Notes: generated by a model not told the origin, from the letters alone. Shown: positions 25,116-39,200, numbered from the stretch's first letter. The stretch is DNA of 64,000 nucleotides from Burhinus oedicnemus (GCA_008921705.1 VFFE01007081.1:1789011-1853010), one strand, 5' to 3'. Numbers and translations: made by a program.

Positions 25116-28100
25116 TAAGATAAATTCGGGGGCTGAAGTTGTGTAATTGTGTCTCCTACCTTTGCTTCCCCAGATCCTAGCACTAACAGCAGTGAGTGGT
25201 TTGCGTCCTTTCTCTAGCAGCTGTACCTGACGACGTGGATTACTTAAGGCTACTTTCTTTCTTCTTGGGTTTCCAATTTAGCAACTGAGAGGCTTCCAGA
25301 GCTTGTACAGACTACTAACTTCAGTTACACAATGAAGGTCTACAGGATCAAGGCAGAGAGTCATCTCCTCTGCCCACTGAAGTTTGCTAGTTCCTTCTTT
25401 ATTTTTAAATGAAAAAAAAAAAATTCAAATGTATTTTGCAGATCTATTGCTGCCAAGAATTTCCAAGTGTTAAACAAAAGATTATTGCAGGAAATCCCTT
25501 TGTAGACAGACCCTTGAGGCTTTTGTGCAAAGAAACTGATGGCACAGAATCACGGTTCTTGTGAAAACCCCCACATTTGGCATACCTGGTATTCTGGGTA
25601 GCTGTCAGCAGCAATGAAACCCCCTTTCCCAGTGCTCTTGGAAGGCACCTCCTGTGCTGGGTAATGAACCATGCCTTATGGCAGGAGAGGACTCCCTTCC
25701 ATTTAGACAGATGGGGCTAATTTGGCTCCCTTAGCTTCTGAAGCTGCAGAAGTCAGGCTGGAGAAAGCCATGTGAGCTTAATTAACTCACATCAAAGGTG
25801 CAGAGCTTCATGCTGGTTTAAATAGATGTGAGCTAACCCAAGACAAGCCAGTGAGTGATTCACTAGCTCATTCTACTCAAGAGAAGCTATAGCCAGAGAA
25901 AGTGGCTGCATGAAAAGACATTCTGGAGATGTCTCTTTAGTGGCTCTTGTATTGAGTTTGCTCACTGTAGTAGTCCAGCGTTGAATTCTTGAACTGTCAG
26001 GTCAGAGAGAAGATATTGCAATTGAAAATGAAATTAGTGCTCAATTTTTGCTTCATCTATCACAACTATAATACAGTTTCTGGACATCAGATAGCGGTTC
26101 TGCTGATAACACCTGAGATAGATACTAGCTCACTTCCACAGTAACAGCATCCAAACAGCGCGGTCTGCAACTGAAACTTCTCATCAATAAGTAGGTAGGC
26201 TTGATTTGGGTACACAGGGAGTGGCCATGTTGACTAGAATGTGTTTTCAGTGTGATAAGGTAGTATGCCTTTTTATAATCTGCTGTAGAAACAGGAGTTG
26301 GTTTAAACAGCAGAGCTGGTGAAGTGACTGCAGAAGTACTAATGTGAAAGACAGAACAGAAGAGCGACTCATTTGTTGTGATGTTTTTCTCTCTTTGCAG
26401 CTTGAGGACAGGTAGTATATTTGCAGAGGTTTTCAAATAGTGAATGGGGAGTAACGCTGGGGGAAATGCCAGCTTCCTAGCATGTCCCAGATGTGCTATG
26501 ATAGCAAAATATATGCACCAGATAGCAAATATATGCAGCCTCAAAATTATTATGCACCTGTATTATTGGGCTGTTACTCTAGCCTGGCTTTGCTTTGCCA
26601 TACATTGCTTTCCTAGCAGGGGTGAGGAGAGACAGTGCTGTCTATATGTCCTCTCTTCCCAGCAGTGGGGTTGTGCCAGAGCTGGAGGTAGACAGTACGT
26701 TTGCTCTTCCTCCCCCCGCCCCCCTCCTAATGGTCTTCTCCCTCTCTTTAACAAGGTGCTAGAGCAGAGCTGATACGCATCTAGCGCTACTGCGTGTTTC
26801 CAGGGTTTTCTTGGAGTGAAGGTTACTGAATCATGAGAAGGGGCTACCATAGGATAAACCCAACCTCTGCGCTGAGATCAGATCTCAATGAGAAAGAAGG
26901 GGGTAAGGAGGAGAGTTGACAGTGCTCTCAAAGCTACAGATCCCATGTGCAAGAAAATTCCATAAAGCAAAAGGTATTGGAATACATCTTTAGATTTTAT
27001 AATCATGGAAGATCAGGCAATCAGCAGTTGTGATACAGCTGGGAGACTGTAGCTTGATTTTTTGGATGGCAGTTCTGATGTCTTCCTCTGAAATGCAGAA
27101 GGAGTGATAAATAATATGTAGCAGAAACACAAAAGGCCAAAGTTAAATTTGAAGCTGCTTTTCCTGAATGCTCTGAACAAAGAGAAAGAATGGGTCACCC
27201 CAGGGGTCAAAGTATCCTCTAAAAGTTGCACAGAGAGTCTGCGTCAGTGTAATAACAAAGAAGTGCCTGAGCTGGCAGACCTTTGCCAGCAACATGTATT
27301 TAGTGCTGGCTCGCCCAGCTTGCTCTTTGTAGCGTTTCCACTGGAAGGACAGAGATATGAGCTGTTTATTGCTGCTTCTGTACACTTGAAAATAATTTTA
27401 AGCTGTTTGGGAGCAAGTGTTGATATCTTGATTGTATATTGTATTTTCTAATCAGCTCTCCAACCTTTCCTATCAGACCATGGCCATTTCAGTCTAGATA
27501 TCATGCCCTGGAGTTGAATTTTTAAAAAAAATCACTTGGTAGAATTGTTTGGGAGAGCAGCATATCTTGTAACAAAACAGTAGCTGCAGATGGAGCTGAA
27601 CAGTGTTTTTCCAAATGGTAGCGCCGTCAAGGATTGCTAGTTGTCCCTAACCACGATAACTGCTTTTTGCATTTGGAATTTTGCCTCTGTTTTTGTAATG
27701 GAGAATGTGCTTGGGTTTGGACAGTAATGTTTGTGAACAGCATGGGAGTTGCCCACGTTTCCTAGCATTTGGCCTATTCCTGTGTTCCATGTGGTTTTTT
27801 GGCTGAGGAAAAACCGTAGTCGGAGTAGCTATAGTGGATTTTCAGGCCCGTAATGGATGTATCACTGGTAATATTGAGCTGGACATCTGCTAAAATGCAG
27901 TTACAGCCAGGAAAGTGACTCTTTGAGGATGGCACCTTGTTATTGCTCATATCTGCTTCCTTTGTGTCTTCAGCATCATATCTGCCTGGCTCACTGACAA
28001 AACCAGGTTCACCTTGCCTGTCAGCAGGGCAGGACGGCATTGATATAGCTGTGAAAGAGCAAACTGCATTCTGTTGTCTCATCCATCGCTAACAGTCGCC

Positions 28101-30544
28101 CACTAACTGCTCCTGCCAAGGTCTGTATTGTAGCAGATGATCTTGAAGTCAAAGAACAGCTTGAGGTTTTCTGATGGACTCTGACAGCTACAGTAGTAGC
28201 ACTGAGAAGCTGCGCTAATCTTTTGACTTGTAAATTACATAAATTTAAAATGAATGCCACTGGAAAGCTATAAGGCACACAAGTATACCTCTTTTTTTCC
28301 TCCATCCATTTAATTCATTTCAATGTGTAAAAGGGGAAGTGTTCAGAATCTCTCTATATACGTGGTGGTAAAGTACAGCGCATGTTTTTGACAAATTGAC
28401 TCCCCGAATCCCGTGTGTTTTTACAGTACCTGCACATGTATGCATGCAAAGTCAGGAAATAGAAATGAATGTAAAACCAACGTAAGTTTCTTGCCTTGCT
28501 GCCCAACATACATGTAGACCTCGTAAGCCTCGCCTGTGCGTGGTTTTGAAAGATGCTCAGCAACGAGTTGTTTGATTACAAATGAGGTTGACCTATCTAG
28601 ATAATGTCATCATGTATAAATGGTATGTGTCTAGCAAGGCAGAGTGGAGGAAAAGTGGCAAATGTAGAGTAATGAGTAATTTGAGCGGTAGAGTAATTAG
28701 GCCTTAATCTTTTTAGAGGTATATTTGGCCGATACGGTACTGCTGGTTGGCGGTATCATAAGACCACTTGAGAAACTAGCCAGCCTTCACTGAAGGAGAC
28801 TAGAATATCCAGAACTGTTGCAGTCAGTGATTTATGTGTATTTAAGAAATCTCCATGGGAGTTTGCCACTGAAGCTGGAGTTACAGTGCTGAACTTCTCT
28901 GTGGAGCCTGCCTGTGCCTGCTCTAAAGCTGGCTCTAGCCATGTCTGCTATTCCTTGCATCTTACATACGCTGAAATCTCAGGATCCTAAAATAGACAGC
29001 TTATTCCCTGCCATGAAATGATCAGCTCTGCTTTGCAAATGCAATACTGGCTGCTTTTACCTTTGTCCTGAGAGGACACCTCTATATCTTGCTGGAACAG
29101 GATCCCACTGTTTTGTTTTGTCTTGCTGGCTGCAAGAGGCCCTCCAAAGTATAAACAACATCTGAGTTGGATTAAAAAAGTATCTACAGCGCAAAAAAAG
29201 AGCTGGAGAACACACAGATAAGACTTACTAAATTTTGGAGGGTTTCCAGGTCTTATCAGGCAGACACACAAAAGAAAAAGTAGCAGTAAAAGACATGGAT
29301 TTTCGAGCATTTTTTTTTTTTCCTCCAGTATAGCTTGAAGTAGAGGGGGTTTTGCCTGAATATGAGGTGCATAAAGTAGGTTTACATAGAAATGTGTAGT
29401 AGAGATTTACTGTGTGTGCAGGCTCAGCCTCTCAACATTTTAGGCTTTGTCTTCATAAGTTAAATTCATAGTAATTTTTTTATCATTAATGGAGCTTTTC
29501 AAAGGTAGACACAATGGAAATTCTGGAACAGACTGGCTATTTTTAGTGTATCATGTATCACACACCAAGACAGCAAAGGAATGTATGTACAGAGCCAGCA
29601 TTAAGTGTGAAAATAAAGCAAGGCTTGTTCCATACACAGCAAAGCGAATACCGTTCTTAAACTGTTCTTAGTCCACTTAGTACTAGCAGACTAAGTAAAA
29701 ATCTCTCAACTTTTTATAAGCTAACAATCTCCTGCAGTCTCACCACTGTTTTTGTTGGAAGCCCATTTATGGCTAGTCCCTTAAGCGAAATCTGTCTGTT
29801 TATGGGTATACTTTATAGGCTGGAGACTCAGCAGACTGTGCAGCTATGGTGGGTTTGGTGACCATATCTTCCTTTCATACATTTGGAGGGTCCTTGCGTT
29901 TTGGAGCAGGATCTTCAGTTTAACACTTCTGGTCTTCTGAAAATGTATTTTTTGCCACATCAGTATTAAGGGAAGAACAGGTAGTCGAAGGTAATTGTTA
30001 TTTTTTTCTGAACTGGAAATACCGTTATGAATAAAATGTTATAAATAGAAAAGATTACTCACTTCTGGTAGTCCGACTGGTAATTGTGGAGGGGAGAAAT
30101 TCTCCTTAGTGTTGTAAATGTTTTTTTAGCTATTCTTAATCTTTTAGCATCATCTGTAGTGATTTTCTTGTCCCTCTACATTCACCAGGACTCTTACTTT
30201 GAACCTAAGATCAGTTGAATATATTCTTCCTGTGCTGTTCTTTTTTTCCTAGAAGCAGAGCATATCTGCTGGAACTGACAGACTAGATTTGTATTAACTC
30301 TGTGATTTAATCTCATTGGAGCCTGAGGACTTTGGGGAGGGGGAATTGGTTGACTAATTCCGGCTCCCTTTGTGGTTTTTTTATTTTTTCCTTTCTCCCC
30401 TCTGAATTTAAAAATGACAGCAAAAATGGAAATGTACAGCGTCATGCTATCTGGACCATTAGGCAAATTTCATTGCAAAGGATAGGATTATTAAAAAAGG
30501 AAGCAAATTAAATTGTCATTTAAGAAGGTACATCTCTGAGGGGA

Positions 30545-30602
30545 AAAAAACAACAGAAAACCCAAACCCAACCAACAAACAGAAACAACAAAACACCCAA
30601 AC
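30545..30602. repeat. A/C-rich low-complexity tract
   Basis: About 58 bp made almost only of A and C, with units such as AACCCAAACCCAACC and AACAAAACACCC. It has no regular period and is not a telomeric repeat. Confidence 0.75.
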
Positions 30603-31294
30603 TCTGTGGTGAACAGTTTGTGGCGTGCAGCCCAGCCTGCCATTCACATATTACTAGAATAATTCCAGAATACCTAGCTGAGTGGCATTACTCCGGGAAG
30701 GACAGCAATGTGTATCAGCTGGGTCAGAAGACTGTCAGCCTTGTAATGTGGTAGCAGCTAAACCAACAGAAGAATGAACTTAGAAGGTGTAATGGCTTGT
30801 ATTTAGATTACTCCTCTTCGTCCTTCAGCCTGACTCCCCATGCAGCCTCTATGTACCTTCCTTTCGCCCCCAACCACTGCTCTGCAGTCTATCTCTGTGT
30901 GCTGAAGACAGCTGATGGCAACTTCAGATGTCAAGTAGTTGTTGCACTAGCTTGCACTTCTTCTAAGTCCTTGGGTAGAGGAACACCACCCTGGGTCCTC
31001 AAGGAATAGTAAGGGTATTGCTCAAGACAGAAGTCTTGAAGGTAGTGAGGTACTCAAAAACCACACTTGTAAGAACTGTGACAGCCTTGCTGGTCATCAG
31101 GGAAAACAAACAGGTCTTAATCAAGAATAAATCAAGAGCATGTTGTGATGAGAATGAGAAACACATCACGAGTGTTTGTGCACATCTGGATGTGCTTTGG
31201 AACATCTGTTTTTCCATAGCAGAAGGACGCTCCTCCGACAAAGATGCCCAGAGGAAGGCAAGCTTCCATCTGTGAATTCAAAGAGGTTGGTTTC

Positions 31295-31323
31295 TTTTTT
31301 TTGTTTTGTTTTGTTTTGTTTTG
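31295..31323. repeat. (TTTTG)n microsatellite
   Basis: A T run followed by five TTTTG units at the end of a short T-rich tract. It could be a retroposon tail read on the opposite strand, but no element is recognisable beside it. Confidence 0.9.
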
Positions 31324-32661
31324 CCAGCCTGGCCCTGCTCTTCATGATGTAGGTTCTGATGCTGCACAGCTACTCTCCTTTGATCTCTCCATGCTTTATC
31401 TTCTCTTAGTGTTGTGTGTAGGTTTCCTGTTTCAGCAGTGTCGCCTGAAGCACACAGAGAAATGCTCCGTTTCAGACCAGATGGTCTGTGAATTTTGTGT
31501 TTGAAGAAGAACTCAAGCAGTTTGAAGAGATGCAGTTTCTTTGGTGATTGATCAATCTGTTTTCCACAAAATAATAAAAAGCAATGGCTATCAGCTGCAA
31601 ACCCCCTCTTCTTGACTCCCATATGTCATATCCCTCTTGATTTATATTTGTAAGTTTTCCCCGGCAGTTTAGATTGCAGCTGTATCTTGCATAAAGGAAC
31701 AAAGTAATTTGGGATCACTACATCCAGATTTTCCCTGACTAAGTTTTTTTTTTTAACTGTTCAAGCAAATTGAGTTGGAGAAGGCAATAATCCCTTAAAA
31801 GTATGCATATGGAAATGAATTGGTAATATTTTGCAAAAGAATTCAATTTCAGTATCTTATCAGAGGGATAAATTTCTTGTGTTGCTGGGCATGATGAACA
31901 AAATCAGTCATGGATTAGAAACTAATTAAAGAAGAAAGACTTGAAATGATTAGCAAAATTTGGAATTCATAAGTTCCTTACATACTGGTAATTTTTTGTC
32001 TTTGCTTTTTGCCTGTTGCTGTTGAAGTTCCTGATAAGACCACACTTATAATAATTTGTTTTAGGCTCCATGTGAAAATAGTGGCAGTATCGTTGTGTAG
32101 CCAGACTCATTTAAGGATGTAAAGATGACAGTGTTTGCAGGAATAATGTCTTATTAAATCAATGGATATAGCTGTGGAAAAATAGACAAGCTTTTCATCA
32201 TATAAGGCTTTATTCACAAGCCATCCAGATAATTTAGGAAAATAAAAAAGCTAGCAAAAGAAAAATCAGAGTTTAGAAGCTTCCTTTAAGACAAACTAAG
32301 CTGATAAATTAAACAGTATTTGAAAGAAGTCCATCTCCCCTTTGCCTCCAAGGGACGCACGTTTCAGGGTTCAGTCAGCTCTCCGTCTTGGTGCATCCAC
32401 AGACCTGTTCAGGTTTCTCCTCGTGCTGGTGCCCCAGCAAAGGTTAAGCCATAGTTCAAGTCCATTTTGACAGAAGAGATAGCTTTTAAAGTTTTGCAGA
32501 ATGTAGGAGGTGCTGAAAGTCATGCAAATAAGAAGTAAGAAGGAAGTCGGTCATTGGAGTTGCTTTATTGTGTTCGTGTGGTTAACTATTGCAAGTCACA
32601 TAATTGGAGCCTTTCGTTGCTAGCCTACACAGAAGCTCACAAAATAGTTTTATTTCTCCTT

Positions 32662-32770
32662 TGTGTAGCACTTTCCACCCTTGAAGCCCTTTAAAAACAT
32701 TAATTAGCTTTTGTTGCATCCTTTGAGGCTTGTAATTTGAGTGCCATTATCCCTATTTAGGCTTCCCCTC
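32662..32770 (-). mobile_element. MIR-like SINE fragment
   Basis: The + strand shows TGTAGCACTTTCC, GCCCTTTAAAAACATTAATT, then GAGGCTTGTAATTTGAGTG and CCATTATCCCTATTTAGGC. This is the antisense order of the 3' half of MIR (GCGCTTTACAAACATTAA, then the ATTATCCCCATTTTACAG core). It is diverged and stops near a C/T-rich segment. Confidence 0.5.
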
Positions 32771-32984
32771 CCTGAGATTCTGCTGCTGATGAAGATTTAT
32801 TTACGTAATTCCCTAATTCCTCCTCTGTAACTAAGTTTGCAATACAGTAGCATGAAACCTATAGCAAGTTCAGAACAACTTAATAACAGGCAATGGCATT
32901 AGTCTGGGTCTAACTCAGTGGAGCTGTAAACAAATACTGGCCACAAGAGCTAATTAAGCAGTGCATGGGCAGTGAGTGACAGGC

Positions 32985-33035
32985 AATCTAGGTGACCTGC
33001 AGCTCAAGCACGAAGTCCAGTCCACTAGACCACAC
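32985..33035 (-). mobile_element. Possible tRNA-derived SINE head fragment
   Basis: The + strand GTCCAGTCCACTAGACCACAC resembles the antisense head of MIR-type SINEs (CCAGTGCTCTAACCACTAGACCACACT). It lies only about 200 bp from the MIR-like 3' half at 32662-32770 in the same orientation. The two may be the ends of one interrupted copy, but the spacing is long. Confidence 0.35.
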
Positions 33036-36000
33036 TTTAAAATTGAGCCAGACTATTATAGCATTCCTGATCTAGCATCTTTCAGAGAACTGTCGTATTT
33101 TCCTCTGGAGTGTGGAAATCTGGTGAATAGTCTAGCTCTACCAGTCAATAGCTCACTGCCAGCCATCTCTTCCTACCTCTACTTTAAATAACTGTCTGAC
33201 GTACATTAAGCCCCAAACTAAATATTTCATTTTGAACACCTGTGGGAAAGTATGAGAAACGAGGGGCACGGTGTGCAAAGTAGTAGGAGGTCGTGGTTTG
33301 ATCCAGCAGTGTAGGAAACCAAAGTTTGGTTCTCACCTCTGCCTGAGGAAACTTGAACTCTTATCTCCTATCTTGAAGCAGAGAGCTCTGCAATTTAATG
33401 TTCTGTAGTCTTCTTAACCTTATCTGTTGATCAACCCTGTTCACATATATAAACAGTTCCTGGTGTAGCAATGGGAATACCGGTGTCTCATCTTCCAGGT
33501 AGGCATCTTCTCTGCAAATCTTTTCTTCTTTACTTGCAGGTTAAATAATTTAAATATTTTACGTGGAGGAACAGAGTAGGAATACGAATCTCAGCCTAAT
33601 GGTTTTTGGCTCCTTTTTCATGATTTTACATGTTTTGTTTACTTCACATAGGAATGATACTCTAAAAAGGAGTCAAGCTGCTGACCCTCTAGCAAAATTC
33701 AAGTTTATTTTTCTTGATTGCTGTTTTTGACTCCGTAATTACCTTGGATAACTGTTTGTTTGTAGGATAGACAATAGCAGGCAAATTATCTCCCTTGATC
33801 TCTTTGTTTATGAGTAGCATCCCAGGTTAACAGCAACACTGGAACTTAGCTTAATGCTTGGCTGGATGAGCATTCTGGGGGACTTGGTAACTTTGTTTTT
33901 CCTCCTTTGAACTGGGTTATGTTTAGCCGTAGTGGATTAGTTTTGTTGTGGCTGTTGAATTGCAGGTGGTACCTGTAAACTTGCACCTTTGCTCTTGAAA
34001 TATATAGATGTCTTGTAGCAATCATCCTGATTTGCTAAGAAATGTTAATGTTCTTCAAAACTTCTTTAAACAATGGAAATGGAAAAACACTATGATTTGC
34101 ATCAACTCTTGGACTTGTCTTTGGTAACGTGGAAATATGAAGTATCTCAGGAAGCTTTCCGTGACCGAATCACAAGGGGTAGTTAGACATGGAACACATG
34201 TTGTTAGAAACATCTAGAAAAACAAATTAAATATATTCTTTTCAGTGTGTTACAGTTTGGCTAGGGTAAACAGTTATTACAGATGCTAAGTAGCCATGAA
34301 TTTTTCTCACTGAGTTTGTGGTCCAAAGGGAGTAAAGGAGGTTAGGAGGTGAGAAAGGTAAACATAAATTTTGGCAATTGGACATCCTCTTTGGATATTC
34401 CTACTCAGTTTTTCCACTCTTGTAGGTTTTGTTGGGATACTTAGACTTTTCAGGTACAGGAGGTGACGAGCGCTGAAGGAAAGGAGCCTCAGCTTTGGGC
34501 AAGTGAGAGCAGAATAAAAAATCCAACAGAGTCTGGAGCAGGTGCCCCAGAGCCGGGACCTCTCACTGCATTTGTCAGGTGGAAGAAGAAGAAAGAAGAG
34601 GATTTGATCATTGCTTGCTCACAAAGGTGAGGAGTGACATGCTAGAAAGTTCAGTGAGTAGGTCACTAGAAAACTAAGCTGGGGTAAAGAAAAACAGGTG
34701 ATGCACTCTGGTTGCAAGGGAAAAAACTGCCACAAAAGCAGCTTGCTGTTTTTGCTTACATGAGCCCTGAACCGGCTGCATTGATCAGGATACTGTAACG
34801 TATTTTAAAGTATGATAATAAGTAATAACAAAAAAACCCCCCAGTAACGCAGCACAACTTTGGTTATTTTAAGGTACTTTTAAAAAATGTTTCAATTCTG
34901 TTATGAGTTACAGCTAGAACAGATGCCACGGCTTGCCAGAAGCATCATCAGTTGGCAGCACACTCCTTTCCTGTGAATCTGTCACGGTCACTGGCCATAA
35001 TGCAGCCTCAATTTGAGGCATGAGGTCAAAGGAGGGGATTTTGAATGGCAGTTTTGACCTTTTCATTATAGGTACTGCAGAAGAAGTGATGAGCCACAGT
35101 CAGGGCTCTGATTCCCACTACGACAGGTTGCTGTGAAACTTTGCAAGGTCCGAGATGAAATGACTGGGAAAAGAGAAATGAAAGGATTGAAGAAGAGACT
35201 CATGGAAAGGTTGAACAGTTTCTTCATAGTGTTTTATACACTTGAAAGCACCCAAGGGGAAAAAAATAAAATTGAAGTTAGCCATATCTTAGTCCAGCTT
35301 CACAAAATGGAAGGAGGACCTAAAACTGTTAACTTTTAAGAATAAACTGCACAAGTTCGGTGAAAATGTAAGAAGGTCCTGGAATACAAATGGTATTTGT
35401 TGCATTATAGCCTCACTTGCAGCAATGGAGGGGCATGAATATCCCTAGGGTTTAAATCTTTAATGCATTCCTTCTACTCTTAAAAATTACAAAAATAGAA
35501 ATGTCTTCCTGACCATAGTTCAGGCAGCAAATACAGAAGAAAGAAGGATGACTTTTTAGCTGAGTGAGTGATATTGAAAATCTAAGGTCCATAATGACGT
35601 TTAAGGAGATGGGCATTTTGCCAAAAGTCACTTTTGTGGGAAGCGTAGCAAAGTATATTAGGAAAGAGTCTTTGTATTTTCTTCCATGTCCATGTTGCAT
35701 GGAACAGGAAATACTTATTGTTTTCTTTAAACAGTACAAACACAATTGATCTCTTCTTAGTAGTAATGCATTGAGATTCTCCTGACTGAAATTTTTAAAA
35801 CAAGAGTTATTCTATAGTGGCCTTTGTTAATACTAAAAGGAGTATAGATAGAGCAAGATATTGCAATTGACTCTGAAGGTAATTTGGCTTATAGCAAATT
35901 ACCTGTTTTGTTTCCTTTCAGCCTTTGACATAAATGGCTTCTTTAACTCTTCTCTATTGAATCCTGGGGTCCTCCTAGCAGTGAAGAATGTTTTATCATT

Positions 36001-36346
36001 ATCTTTGAGACAGTTTGAGGTGATTCCTTTGAAAGGGTATTTCGAGTTGCACAGTAGCAGCTCTGGAACTATGCCTCAAGTATTAAAGCTTTCATTAGAG
36101 ATGATTATAGCATTTTTTAAATCTCTACCTATATGGTTACGGACTCTCTTAAAAAGCTAGTGTTCTCGACATTTTTTTTCATGATCTTTGGGATGTGGGG
36201 TTTTTGGTTTTATAACCATTTCTCTTTATCATTTTATGACTACAGTCCTTTTTCACCCTCTAGCGGACTTGAAAACAGGAGTATAGTATTTTCTGTATGA
36301 GATCACAGCAGTTTGCCAGGACCTGAGGCCTAACAATTTTCTTCTT

Positions 36347-36370
36347 AAAAAAAAAAATATATATATATAT
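36347..36370. repeat. A run followed by (AT)n microsatellite
   Basis: Eleven A residues followed by seven AT units. It is a simple repeat in intron. Confidence 0.92.
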
Positions 36371-37639
36371 GAATTTAATATTATACATAAGACAGGGCCA
36401 TTCTGTTTCTTACTGCTAATGCAATTCACTCTGGTTAATGCAATTCATCTCTGTTACCTGAGGGACACCTTGAAAGTTATCAGCTTCATTTACTTGCAGG
36501 GAGAGACATCTTGTCAATGAGTAAAACCAAAAAATTTGGTGGCAACGTTCACGTAATTCCTTTTCTATATGAACGCATATTCTATTGTGGTAATGCTTTA
36601 GGTAATGTAACACTTCTAACACAGAAATGGTGACCGCATAACACATAGAATTTTGCATGATTCATACTCCAAATCCACCCAAAATGGAACGTTACAAGAT
36701 GAGCTGCATCTTGTCTCGCCTCTTTAACTGGAGGGAAATGGCACATTTCACTTAAAACCAAATAGAAACACTAAAGAAGGTTTGGAAAGCTAAAAGGGTG
36801 TCTTACAGCTGAAAGATCAATTTATGTCTGAAAAGTAGAATGAAAATGAAATTGAGGCTTCTTGAGAACAAGTGTGACTCATGAATATTTAATGTAATTT
36901 TAATAGGTCTTTTTATTAAAAGTCGCCTACTAGAATTTTTTAAGGAACTATTGACTGTTCATGTCTCCAGCTTGGAGTTTAATATCAATAAGAAGGGTGT
37001 GAAAAAAGTCATCTTATGTATTATACTAAGGAAATACTTGGCGTCAATCACACTGCTTATCTTGGTATCAGTAGCTGCTGTTGCTCATCTGAGGACTGGG
37101 TACATGAGCAAGGCTTACAGAAGTTGGACCTGTTTCTTAACCTGGTTCGTTACCTTCAGAACATGGTAAACCCTTTTGAGTAAAAATTTATAAGTCTGTG
37201 GAAAGGGGTTTCAAAAGAAAAAGTTTCTTGAAACATAAGCATGTCACTTTTTGTATGCCTTCTGTTACCAGCAGCTTCAGAGCAACTTGGATGCAGTTAT
37301 GTTGAGTGGCAAGATATATTCAAAATGGAGGATGTAATGAACTATAACCATGTATCAGGCATTTATACTGTTCTAATGGTTTTTATGTCTGTGTTTGAGC
37401 ATAAGACTTTCATTTCCACTGCTGTTACAGAGCTGCTAAGTGGCAGATGAAAGGTTTATATTACCAACACTGGATTTATCAGCTTCTTTCCTGGAGCGGA
37501 TGTAGGACAAAATACCTGCAGAAGCTGCGTTGTTCCAGAATTAACACATGCCTATCCCTCAGTGATAGTTCAGATAGTCCCTCTGTGTTGCCTTGTTACA
37601 AGAGGCTCAAAGCTATGGGAGCAGCCTCCATGTTTTATC

Positions 37640-37985
37640 TGTAATAACTCTCCTTCCATCACACCATCTTTATTCTCAAGGCTGTTGTTCTTACTAGTCA
37701 CTATCATCTTCCTCTTCCAACCCTTCCCTTAGGAGCTCAGCCTGTGCCCTCCTGCCTTCCTCATTTCACTCTACCCATGCATCTTTTCAGAGCTTCACAA
37801 CCCTTTCTCTCTTCAGTACTCAGAGTAGAAGAGCCCTTGCAGCACCCTTTCTCCATTTGCTTGTCCCACATGCTTTGTTTTCTATTTTCCTTGAGTGCCT
37901 CCTGTACCATACTTTTCTTCCACCCTTCTGCATTCCTTATTCTTTCTTATACTTCCCTCCCTGAGCTGGATGTTGTTATCTCATA
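37640..37985 (+). other. Pyrimidine-rich strand-asymmetric tract
   Basis: About 350 bp in which the + strand is strongly C/T-biased (repeated CTTCC, CCCTT and TTCTT words), in contrast to its flanks. It has no regular repeat unit. The right end (GAGAGCAGGACCTTTGTC) recalls the end of an old SINE/LINE. It could be an unrecognised repeat or a splicing-regulatory pyrimidine tract. Confidence 0.4.
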
Positions 37986-38539
37986 GAGAGCAGGACCTTT
38001 GTCAAAGTAGCTGTGCTACTTCTACAGAATAGAAAGAATGTAAAAGATCAGAAATCTGTGCAAAAGCGTACCCTTGAAGGCTGATGAGTTGAGCATGGTG
38101 CAAATGTAGACTGTGTCTTGAAACACAAAATAAATGAAAAGTTAGGCTGGTATATTTAGCTTCTCTTCTAGTTTTGGATTAGACATGATGGAAAGCAGTC
38201 TGCATCTCAACCACACTAGATTAAGGTTGCAAGACCTGCTCTGGGATAAAGTTGCGTGTTATTGCAAATGGAGGAGTGGAAATTTTCTTTGTAGTTACAT
38301 GTGAAATGTATAAACGAGAAGTGAAACACAGTTGTAGCAAGATCTGAAGGTTTTATTGTTGTGGTTGAAGATGGGTTACCAAGCCTATTCTTTTAAGTTT
38401 TCTGCTGCCTCAGTCTCTAACACTGTTGTACTTCATGGAATTTACCTTGGCTTCATTTTATAATTTTAAGAAATCACCTGGTGCCTCCTTTGGCCCAAGA
38501 CAGATTCAGCTCTGCTTATCATTCCTGACAGATGTTGAT

Positions 38540-39200
38540 CTGACCTGTCCTTAAAACTGTTCCAGTATGTTCATTCCACCACCTCCCTAGCCAAACTATT
38601 CTAGTGTGCATAGTCCTTACCACTGAGTGTTTTTATTGGTATCTTACAGGCATCTCTCTTTAACTTTTGCTGTGTTCCGTGAATGCAAAAAATGTCCTTC
38701 TTTACAGGAACGTTTTTATATTTATGAAGGGCATTATGTTTTCTCAACCCCCCTTCTCCTTTTTTTTGTTTTTTTTTTTTTTTTTTCCTCCCCTTAGGTT
38801 AAACAATGCTGATTTCCAACACTGCCTTTTTTTAGACCATTCACAAATACTTATTTCTTTTTCTGGACTCTGATCAATTTGCTGCCCTTTTTTGAACAAC
38901 AGTAGCAAAAACTGCACCTGAGGTCTTAGCAGGACTGACGAGAGTAGAAGGGTTGGTAGCATGGCATTATCTTGTTTATATTTGTAATACAATGGTGGTT
39001 CTTTACACAACAGCATGACACTAAGATTCATGCTCAGATTATGATTCACAGTAATCCCTACATCTTTTTCTGCCAACCTGTTAGCTCTCCAGATGTTCCC
39101 CACCCTGGATCTCTTTGTCTGGGTAATTCTGTTTAAATGCAGTACCTTTCAGTTCTCCATATTGAATAGCATCAGATTTCAAAACATTAGGCCAGAATAA
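38540..39200 (-). mobile_element. Ancient L3/CR1-like LINE fossil, antisense
   Basis: Read on +, the order is TTCCACCACCTCCCTAGCCA, then AACTATTCTAGTG. After a poly-T interruption come AACTGCACCTGAGGTCTTAG, ATGATTCACAGTAATCCC, TACATCTTTTTCTGCC and AATGCAGTACCTTTCAGTTC, ending in TCCATATTGAATAGCATCAG. This resembles the reverse complement of old amniote CR1-clade (L3-type) copies. It is highly diverged and has no open frame. Both ends are approximate. Confidence 0.6.
38760..38786. repeat. Poly-T tract inside the L3/CR1-like fossil
   Basis: T8, a single G, then T18, preceded and followed by C/T-rich sequence. It interrupts the antisense L3/CR1-like fragment and may be slippage expansion. Confidence 0.9.

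Noticed and set aside
26125..26544. 139-codon open frame on the minus strand
   Set aside because: Low-complexity, unrecognised peptide without coding signals, within the long SASH1 intron.
33270..33420. GGTTTGATCC B-box-like word, possible SINE or tRNA gene
   Set aside because: The A box is not convincing, no cloverleaf can be drawn, and the flank matches only weakly to SINE sequence.
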